A stretch of 64,000 nt of DNA from Hemileia vastatrix (Eukaryota; Basidiomycota; Pucciniomycetes; Pucciniales; Zaghouaniaceae), in contig JASXTE010000016.1 in NCBI GenBank assembly GCA_030280995.1, positions 17,468,501 to 17,532,500 of the forward strand, written 5' to 3'. The notes under the pieces were generated by a model. That model was not told the origin of the DNA. It saw nothing but the letters and a program-made list of their open reading frames with translations, and searched no databases. Position 1 is the stretch's first letter; every line of letters begins with the position of its first letter. The translations under genes were made by a program, and so were the position numbers. This document shows positions 56,816 to 64,000 of the stretch, piece after piece.

Positions 56816-57511
56816 CTTATATACTTAGGTTGTATGTTAAGCAAGGTATAAAAAATTAAAAACACACATTTATGGGTTTTTCATCCACTGTTATTGGATC
56901 TGCCATAAATTTTTCCTGGGTCCAACATTATTCATGGCCAATAATTCTTATCTACTAGCCTTGGTTTAGAAAATTATGAAAATAAAGTAACCCATTCATT
57001 TTTTTTAATATTCTATTTCTCAGTCATAATGGAAGATTCCACAAAAGAAATTTTTTCAATTAAACTCAAACTTTGATACATCCCACACCAGCTATCCCAT
57101 TTATTCCTAAGAGAAATGGAAGGTTATAATTGTGATATTACATTCTTTATCTACCATTATTTTAATGGTGAATCAGAGTACTTTGAAATCTTTCTTTTTA
57201 CATATGAAGCAGATTCTATTTTCTTCTCTCCATTGAAAGATGTTAAATTTTATTATTCAATATGAGATAAACACCCACAGGAGAAACAAACATAAAATAA
57301 GATGTCTAGTGGTGTTTTTTTTCACTTTTTGATTTCAGTCTGTGAATCTTTTCTGAATCATGGAGAGACATTGGTTAAGTCCCACCCCTTCCTTTGTCTC
57401 ACAAAGAAGTGCACCAGGCTCTATCAGAATCATTACCAAAATGACACATAAATTGGTGCATGAAGCAAAAAAACTACTAGATGTCTTGTGAATTTTTTTA
57501 CCTCCTATAAA
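56816..57511. other. A+T-rich spacer without recognisable gene
   Basis: No supported coding or repeat feature. The short minus-strand ORF at 57335-57535 has no recognisable domain. Confidence 0.5.
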
Positions 57512-57802
57512 CAATGATATCAAACCTGTAAACATTGAGACAAATATAAAAACTTACAAAAATTTATTGACATCCAAAAAGTTTATCTGTGGTATTTTTT
57601 GGCAAAATCAGTTCATTTTATGACAATCAGTATGACTTCACTTTAAACTCAGATGATAAAGATTAGTGAAACAAAATAGAAATCAGTCCAATTGCCACAA
57701 AATGAATGGTAGATGTCAACAAAAATAATGCAGCTCAACCTTTGGGCTTTCAATAAATATTTGAAAATTTTTATTTTGTCTCAATGTTAACAGGTTTGAT
57801 TG
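57512..57802. mobile_element. Small foldback element (about 291 bp)
   Basis: CAATGATATCAAACCTGTAA, ACATTGAGACAAATATAAAA and AATTTATTG at 57512-57568 are inverted at 57749-57802 (CAATAAAT, ATTTTGTCTCAATGTTAACA, GGTTTGATTG). The centre is noncoding. Its right end adjoins the Tc1/mariner terminus. Confidence 0.7.
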
Positions 57803-58401
57803 TGCAGTGCCCTACCAAAAGTCTGTGAACAATATTTTTTTGATGTCACTCACTTAATATTTCTCATAAAAATTCTAGTTTTTTATTCTAGATAAAAATT
57901 ATGTTTCTTATCAAGATAACAATATGTAAATACAAAACCACCATGATAACATAAAAAAAATTGAAATCCAAAAAGCAAATTTTTCAGCTACCAGAAAAAA
58001 AATTTAACCCAGATGAAATACATACCATTAGATAGCCCAGATATTGTAGAATGTCTCCCCAAATTTAATTTTCAAAAAAAAATGTAATAAATAAGATATT
58101 TTCAAAAAGAAAATAAGTTTGACCCTCTTCTCCACTCCTTTAAGCTGCCAAAATGTTGCTCCTCCTGGGTTATCAATGACAATTCTCATCCTTTAAGGCA
58201 TTGAGTTAACTAAATGTTAGACACCCCCTAATAGAGGGTGTAAGAAATTAGAATATACACCATTCACGGATTTTCTTTTAATGAAAGATTAATTATAAAT
58301 TTAAGAAATAAAAATAAAACTTTGGAAATTCTTTATTTATCATACTTAGCCTCCCTCCCTAATGATTAACTTCTCATTGATCCTTTTGTAAAAAAAAGAA
58401 A

Positions 58402-58665
58402 AACATACCAAAAACATACCAAAAACATACCAAAAACATACCAAAAACATACCAAAAACATACCAAAAACATACCAAAAACATACCAAAAACATACCAAA
58501 AACATACCAAAAACATACCAAAAACATACCAAAAACATACCAAAAACATACCAAAAACATACCAAAAACATACCAAAAACATACCAAAAACATACCAAAA
58601 ACATACCAAAAACATACCAAAAACATACCAAAAACATACCAAAAACATACCAAAAACATACCAGG
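58402..58665. repeat. 11-bp minisatellite ACCAAAAACAT, about 24 copies
   Basis: A near-perfect array. Because 11 is not a multiple of 3 and the unit has no minus-strand stop, all three minus frames read the same 11-residue repeat (VCFWYVFGMFL permuted). This gives three overlapping spurious ORFs. The unit resembles CCAAAAGTGTACCAAAAT in the Harbinger interior at 26245. Confidence 0.95.
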
Positions 58666-58667
58666 AA

Positions 58668-59085
58668 TATACCAAAACACTCAGAAACAGGCAGGAAACA
58701 TCCTGGCACTATTTCCAAAATTATTTAAAAAAAACATACCATAGATTCTCAGAAACAGGCAGGAAACTTCCTAGAACTTTTTCAAAGTAATTTGTAAAAA
58801 AAAGAAAAAAAAAGTGTTAATAAACACCTCAGAAACATCTTGGAAATGTTTCCAAAGCATTTCTGATGGCAAAAAAAACATACTAAAAATTCTTTTAACC
58901 AGGCAGAAAACTTCCTGACACTTTTTCTGAAGCAATTTGTAAAAAAAAAAATTAAAAAAAGAAAAGTTAGTAAACACCTTGGAAACATCTCGAAAACATT
59001 TCTGAGGCCAAAGGAAAACATAACAAAAATTCTCAGAAACAGGAAGGAAATATCCTGGCACTTTTTATGAAGTAATTTATAAATA
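58668..59085. repeat. Long-period degenerate tandem repeat
   Basis: Blocks beginning TTCTCAGAAACAGGCAGGAAA recur at about 58678, 58755, 58895 and 59029. Each is followed by TCCTGGCACTTTTT and AAGTAATTTGTAAAAAAA, giving a period near 140 bp (one short unit). The TTGGAAACATCT..AAACATTTCTGAGGCCAAA part is also repeated. Confidence 0.7.
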
Positions 59086-59289
59086 AAAAATAAAAAATCA
59101 AAAAAAAAATTAAGTAAAAGTGAGAAAAAAAATAAAGATTAGTGGGTACTTACCTGAGATAAGGGTTAGAGGGACCTTAAGTCAAATAAATGGAAAAAAA
59201 GTAAGAAAATAAAGAAAAAGTTAGTTAGGCTGGACAAAACAAAGATAGTAAATAATGAAATAAGTACAAATGATAGTATAAAATGTGAG

Positions 59290-60500
59290 GGTCAAATAAA
59301 GAAAATATGAATAGAATGAGAAATGTATGAAAACAGTAAGAAAAAGAAAAAAACCCACCCTAATGAAAGGGCAGAAAAATAAGTAAAGACAAAGATATAT
59401 GGGGAAATCTGGAAGGAGAATTTCATGGTAAAAGCATTATGATATGTGTTATGAAATGAATTATGAAATAAATAAATATGAAATTGGGAGAAAAAAGTCT
59501 CAACTTTAAAGTTCAATATATCAGCAAACACTGTGCCAAATTCAAAAACCATTTGTGGGAAATTAAAGTTAGGCTTTAGGAGAATCTTCACTTAAAAGGA
59601 CATGAGATTTGAATAAACCTAATTCTAATTTCAACACTTTTTTTCAAAATTGTATAAAAATCTGAGAATTAATATTGAAAATAATAACAACAGGGGCTCA
59701 TTAGGTCCACCATTATCCAGAGAAGTGTCCTATATAGATCGGAATATGCATTCCCAATAGAAAGTGTTACCTATTTTACAAAAGTTGACAAAAGATTGAT
59801 TCAAATAATGTAGAGAAAATCAGTGAAGAAGTGTCAAATACCTATCAAAATATATTTTTCTGGTTCTTGAATCAAAGCTAAAAGCCTAAATAATTATCAG
59901 GAAAAAAATAGAAGCCTTATTCTCTAATTATGTGACATCAAAAAAAGTAATGGTAGAATTGGACAAAAAAAAGTCTTTAATTCAAAGGTCAATATCTCAG
60001 CAACCGTTGAACCAAATTCAAAAAATGTAAGTGGGAAATAAAATGCTTGCTTCTGGACAGTCTTCAAAATAAAGTGCATGATATTTTATTAAAACTAACC
60101 GTAATTTCAACTTTTTTTTCAAACCTGTACAAAAATTTGAAAAGTGTTAGTGAAAATGACAACAAGAGGAGTTAAATAAGTCCACCATTATCCAGATAAG
60201 AGTCCTAAACATATTTTAAAGTTCATTCTTTATAGAAAGACAGAGATATCAGATAGGCATGAAAAATAAAATGGATTTGACACTTACTGTGATGGAAAGG
60301 TAGGAAAAAATAGATTGGGAAAGAGCAAGGATGAAACTGGGGGGAAATGAATATGGAGCAAGTGAAATGCATAAAAAATGCACTATGAATGTTTGTCAAT
60401 GACATGGAAACAAAAAAAGTGAAATAATGCAAAAAAGAAGGCTCAAATTTTAAGGTCAATATCTCAGCAATCATAAGATGCGGGGAAATGTAGAAAACTC
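59290..60500 (+). mobile_element. Internal Harbinger-family fragment inside the Tc1 element
   Basis: It contains the family blocks AGAAAAAGAAAAAAACCCACC, TATGATATGTGTTATGAAAT, TCAATATCTCAGCAACC and GATGGAAAGGTAGGAAAAAATAG (compare 14850-15600 and 26440-26860). No TIR or transposase is seen. Confidence 0.65.
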
Positions 60501-60699
60501 ATCTGAAAAAAGGTGGTGATTCAAGAAATCAAAAGGAATTAACTTACTGTGATGAGAAGATAAAAATTTGAGTCAGAAATGTTGATTTAGAAAAATTCAT
60601 AAGTTTTGAGCACATGTAAAAAGTGGGGCTGGGGGAGAGGGAATCTGATGTGCAGTGGATTGGGTGATGTGTGTATTGGTGGGCTGATTGTGGTTGGGG

Positions 60700-61967
60700 G
60701 GATGGTGCAAGAGTAAGAAGTATTTGATCTCATGCTTGACATTTCTAACCCCAAGAAAGCCATTTTTGATGGCATCTTGGAATGGCATTTTGAGACTGAA
60801 GTCCATCAGGCACATATGTTAATGTTTAACACCCCCTAGTGGGTAGTTGTCCCAAGCTTTTTTTAATGCTTGTTGAATTTTTCTTACATTTTTAGGCTGG
60901 TATTTATTTTTCACATCATATTTGAGAGCTTTCCTTATATTCTCAATAGGATTGAGGTCTGGAGATCAAGCTGGCCAGACTATCTTATCAATTTTATGCT
61001 CTTCTCAGAATTTTTGTGATGAAAGGGCTTTGTGCACAGGTGAATTGTCTTTCATTAAAGTTAGGATATGTTGGGGGCCTTTTTTCCTAAGTAAATGAAA
61101 AATAGTATTCTCATATACATTGTTGATGAAATTGGCTGATTTTCTCTGTTTAGGAGACAGAAAGATGAGGGGAAGTTTTCACTACAGCACATGTTTGCTT
61201 TGCCACGGGGTGCAACAATTATGCAACAATTACAAAACAATTGTTTTTTGCACTTAAGACCCAGCTAAGACTTTTAAGTTCCAAAAATAATTGTTTCTTA
61301 ACTGTTGCGTAATCGTTGTACCAATGTTGCGCCCCTAGACAAAACAAACATTTATTGTAGTGCTTGTTTTGTTGAAAAATGCACCCCAAACCATTCTTGA
61401 TGTTTGTCCACTCTTAAATGTGGGTTAAAGACATTGATCAATGTATTTTTCTTCTTTTTATGTTCCAAACCAGAATAGCAAAAGAACTTTTCCCTATCTC
61501 AAACAAAGATTCATCTGACCAGATGATCTTTCTCCAATCTTTAACAGTCCAGTGAGCATGATCTTTTGCAAATTTCAATTGTTACACTTTATGGGAATTG
61601 TTGAGAAAAGGCTTCTTTAATGTAGATTGAAACCAAATGAGTGAATTCCTCTTTGGAAAGTGGTCAACAAAGCAGAAGTTTCTAGTGAATCAGTAATTTC
61701 TGAGATTTTTTGTTTGTGTTCACTTGAGACAACATCTGCAAGTTGACAAATGTTGCAACTCTGAAGCTTGTGAGGATATCCAGATTGGGGAGCTGTTTCA
61801 ACAGTGCCTTGTTCCTTCCAAATTTTGAAAAGTTTACATACAGTTGAATGCCTTGAATCCAAAATTTCACAGATTCTTTAATATGGCACATCCCCCTTGA
61901 ATAAACCAACAATTTGTCACTTTGTCTCAGATGGAAGCTCAGTGTTTTTTTACCAACCTCTTGACAT
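60700..61967 (-). pseudogene. Tc1/mariner transposase pseudogene
   Basis: Read from 61967 leftwards: an N-terminal HTH region (MSRGW..., ETK.QIVGLFKGDV, ILDSRHSTVCKLFKIWKEQG, APQSGYPHKL), then HWTVKDWRKIIWSDESLF with the first catalytic Asp near 61525, RMVWGAF, a 183-bp MITE, then LMKDNSPVHKA with the second Asp near 61050, and WPA.SPDLNPIENIRKAL with the catalytic Glu near 60948. A C-terminal LMDFSLKMPFQDAIKNGFLG follows. Several stops (for example after WPA) and frameshifts make it nonfunctional. The motifs are those of DD34E-type Tc1 transposases. Confidence 0.9.
61180..61362. mobile_element. 183-bp MITE inside the Tc1 transposase pseudogene
   Basis: The left arm CACTACAGCACATGTTTGCT, then GGGGTGCAACAATTATGCAAC, is inverted in the right arm GTTGCGTAATCGTTGTACC, TTGCGCCCCTAGACAAAAC, AAACATTTATTGTAGTG. 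The arms cover almost the whole element. The target duplication could not be fixed. It is absent from the family reading frame, so it inserted after the transposase existed. Confidence 0.8.
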
Positions 61968-62619
61968 CTAAAGAAAAAGAAAATATATATAAGAAAGGAA
62001 AAGAGGAAAACAATAAAAATGAGATACATTAGCTGTGTTAATAAGGTAAAAAGGCATTTATGATTGATGTATGGTTGTTGAAATGACTGTGAGAGCACAG
62101 TTGGCGCAGGCAATATGCAAATTTCAAAAATGGAACTTACAGGAGTAGAGGAGAGGGGGGGACTTATTTTCTTTTTGCAAATTTTTTATTTTATGATTTT
62201 TGAAATTTCCTTTTGGGGAGACATTCTATAATGTCTGGGCTATCTAATGGTACGTATTTCATCTGGCTGAAAAAATTATTTCTAATAGATAAATAATTTG
62301 CTATTTGTATTTGTATTTCTTTTTTTTTTTTGTTATCATAGTGCTTTTGTATCTATATATGGTTATCTTGATTAGAAAGAAGCTTTTGAACCAGATCACA
62401 GAACTAGAAGTTTTTCTGAGCAATACAGAGTGAGTGACATCAAAAAAAGGCCGTTCACAGACTTTTGGTAGGGCACTGTAAATGATTGCAACGATAAAAG
62501 TAATGTAGGGTGCTCGCTATATCAAAAAAAAAAAACATTTATTTGGATATATTGTTGGGTACCGTATACAAATCACAGTATACAATAAAAGTAGTCAAAC
62601 TATTCAAAACAAACCCATC

Positions 62620-63235
62620 GGGGGCGAGATGGTCTATGTGGTTAGATCATCGCCTGGATGGCCGCTTGTCATGTTGACTTGTTGTGTCGCGGGTTCAAAT
62701 CCCTGCCGCCCCCCCCCCCCTCTTAACCACACCCTTCGTCCATGGTTGGCACACTCGTTTTCATGCTGGTGTCGATGTCTCGTTATCCCCACGATGTCTC
62801 TCTTCTCCCTCAGCAACCTACAGTGGATGGACATGTGCGTGAAGGCTGGAAACCCCCCCCACTTAGTCAACCACCCACTATGTCAAACACCCAATTTGTC
62901 AACCTCCCCACTTTGCCAACTCCCCATTTTCTGGACGAACGTGCTTGGTCATTCACCTTGGGTCTGCTGCGGAATTCCACTCCCCAAAAATTCTTTCTAA
63001 AAACCCTGCCCATCAAACCACGACCCCTTGAGGATTACCCTCCCCCCAATGGCAACCCCATCTTTGTTCTCAAGCCACCTGGCTCCCCCCACCCATGTCA
63101 TCCTGTTAATTGCCCTGTTACCTAACTCACTACATTCATTTACTCCCCACTTGTACCTAGCCCATTAGTTAACCATGCCTTCATGCCCCTAGCTGGGTGA
63201 GATTGTAAGAAATTAAAAAAAAAAAAAAAAAAAAA
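62620..63235 (+). mobile_element. tRNA-derived SINE with poly-A tail
   Basis: The head (62620-62710) has an A box TGGTCTATGTGG (62630-62641), a B box GGTTCAAATCC (62692-62702) and a possible acceptor stem GGGGGCG / CGCCCCC, as in a tRNA. The T stem is disturbed (CCCTGC) and no plausible anticodon arm was found. A C-rich unrelated body follows, then 22 A residues (63215-63236). ACAAACCCATC flanks both sides (62609-62619 and 63236-63246), a typical target duplication of LINE-mediated insertion. The ORFs at 62629-63125 lie in the body and are not credible genes. Confidence 0.85.
62630..62702 (+). promoter_or_regulatory. Internal RNA polymerase III promoter (A and B boxes) of the SINE
   Basis: A box TGGTCTATGTGG and B box GGTTCAAATCC, 50 bp apart, in the right order. 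The B box matches the consensus GGTTCRANNCC. Confidence 0.75.
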
Positions 63236-63246
63236 ACAAACCCATC

Positions 63247-63539
63247 TTTTTTTTCTATAACCATTCTTAGATCACTCCCTAGATCTAACAGTGGGAACAA
63301 CAGCTCAATTTTGATAGTGTGAGATAGTCGATGATAAGTGCTTACATACAAAATAGTGATGAACAAGTTTAACCCAAAGATTCACAGCGGTATATAATTA
63401 TTGCATCGTCTCCGACTGCACCGGAACCGCCTAGCTAGTTTCTCAGGGCATATCCTTTATAACCATCATTCCCATTTTCTCTATGTTGTCTTTTTTATAT
63501 TCTTTAGATAAATCAAATTAATACTAGACTCTACTCCTC
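63247..63539. other. Upstream region of the right-edge gene
   Basis: No transposon family of this window is recognisable here and base composition is more balanced. A TTATAACC motif near 63457 could be part of a promoter; this is weak. Confidence 0.4.
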
Positions 63540-64000
63540 ATGCATTCATCGCAAATGACATATTCCTCACTGTCTTACTCTTATCCAGTTCTCACTCTTG
63601 ATCTGGCTTATCTGTCAAATAGTTATAATCCAAATCCAGTTATTTCGCTGAATCACCTTTTAGATCTACGGGCAGGAACTCATGGACATACTCCAGCTGT
63701 TTATTTTCCTGAACCTGCGACCGACAATAAAAGTTGGAGCAACTTGAGTTTTAGTTGAGTGCACTATATCTTGTGTAAAGGCAAATATCAGCCTGAAAGC
63801 ATTGCATGAGTCGATTGTGCTTACTATTCTTTTCCTTGACTTTTCTTCTTTCTTCTATATATTTTTTTGGAAATGGTTATAAGCCTTTTCTCAGCTTCAA
63901 AGAGCAGCAGATACTTGTGCTGTCACTTTAAATTCTTCTTTTGGAAGCTCTATCTTAGAGAAAACCAACTACCCACCAGTGGTTGCCATCCAGTGTCCAT
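63540..64000 (+). CDS. 5' part of a probable adenylate-forming (AMP-binding) enzyme gene, cut by the window end
   Basis: Exon 1 (63540-63753) encodes MHSSQMTYSSLSYS ... ISLNHLLDLRAGTHGHTPAV, then YFPEPATDNKSWSNLSF. A 130-bp intron (donor GTTGAG, weak; pyrimidine-rich end, acceptor TTATAAG) would join it in phase to exon 2 from 63884: FSQLQRAADTCAVTLNSSFG, ILEKTNYPPVVAIQCPS. The pattern (L..RA..HG.TPAV.F......W....FSQL...A...A..L......VVAIQ) resembles the N-terminus of acyl-CoA synthetase/NRPS-like adenylation proteins of the ANL superfamily. The catalytic motifs lie beyond the window, so the exact enzyme is unknown. M6 (63555) is an alternative start. Confidence 0.5.

Larger units (their letters stand above)
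57805..62478 (-). mobile_element. Tc1/mariner element with long terminal inverted repeats, heavily interrupted
   Basis: The left end CAGTGCCCTACCAAAAGTCT and the right end AGACTTTTGGTAGGGCACTG are exact inverses. The right end is followed by TA, the left is preceded by TG (probably a mutated TA). Similarity of the two arms extends about 340 bp (57805-58150 with 62130-62478), sharing GATGTCACTCACT, TTAGATAGCCCAGA and ATTCTAGA-like segments. It encodes a minus-strand transposase pseudogene and contains a Harbinger fragment, minisatellites and a MITE. Confidence 0.85.

Noticed and set aside
58346..58718. Three overlapping minus-strand ORFs rich in Cys, Phe, Trp, Tyr, Val (membrane-protein-like)
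   Set aside because: They are the three frames of an 11-bp minisatellite with no minus-strand stop in its unit. There are no flanking coding features.
60597..60815. Separate short minus-strand gene (72 aa)
   Set aside because: Its first part resembles the C-terminus of a Tc1 transposase (LMDFSLKMPFQDAIKN). It is the tail of the pseudogene.
62620..62710. A functional tRNA gene
   Set aside because: A and B boxes are present, but the T stem is disturbed, no anticodon arm folds, and the unit continues into a body with poly-A and target duplications. It is a SINE head.
62629..63125. Two long + strand ORFs rich in Pro, Cys and Leu
   Set aside because: They lie entirely in the SINE body and start within the tRNA-like head. 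No domain.

Overview
The window looks like repeat-dominated intergenic DNA of a filamentous fungus, most likely a basidiomycete with a transposon-inflated, strongly A+T-rich genome such as a rust (Pucciniales). The evidence is short GT-AG introns (66 and 69 bp) inside element genes, fungal-type Ty3/gypsy chromoviruses, PIF/Harbinger and Tc1/mariner DNA transposons, and a tRNA-derived SINE. The organism assignment is inference. Almost everything before 63.2 kb is nested transposable elements. The only candidate host gene starts at the right edge, near 63540.

Layout. 1-5682: 3' part of a decayed Ty3/gypsy chromovirus (copy 1) with its 3' LTR. 5683-7560: A+T-rich debris with ends of an inverted-repeat transposon whose termini carry TTGCTAGCAA. 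7565-16560: reverse-orientation PIF/Harbinger-like copies. The first of them is split by a complete Harbinger element (9261-11814), which has matching TIRs, a 3-bp duplication and an open 397-aa transposase gene with one intron. 16560-27326: forward Harbinger copies broken by a solo LTR (16976-18023), the TTGCTAGCAA element (22015-23887) and a foldback MITE (25577-26005). 27759-40503: a complete minus-strand Ty3/gypsy element (1.09-kb LTRs, 4-bp duplication CTGT) with gag, a protease ORF and an RT-RNase H-integrase ORF. Between pol and the 3' LTR it carries about 4 kb of extra DNA with two Cys-rich genes on the opposite strand and duplicated hairpin modules. 40918-44682: another reversed Harbinger copy. 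45017-56542: a forward Harbinger copy split by a full-length chromovirus (copy 3, 45334-54033, 5-bp duplication CTCAC). 57512-62480: a foldback element followed by a Tc1/mariner element with long terminal repeats, filled with minisatellites and a MITE. 62609-63246: a SINE with target duplication and poly-A tail. 63540-64000: 5' end of a probable AMP-binding (adenylate-forming) enzyme gene.

How the parts work together. Each autonomous element carries, or once carried, its own mobilisation genes: Gag, protease, RT, RNase H, integrase and chromodomain for the LTR elements; DDE transposases for Harbinger and Tc1. Most are inactivated by nonsense codons and frameshifts. The Harbinger transposase at 9569-10828 is the only mobilisation gene seen fully open. 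The least explained part is the antisense gene pair and structured repeat modules inside the minus-strand gypsy element (28.8-32.9 kb). One hairpin there shows a compensatory base-pair change between copies.
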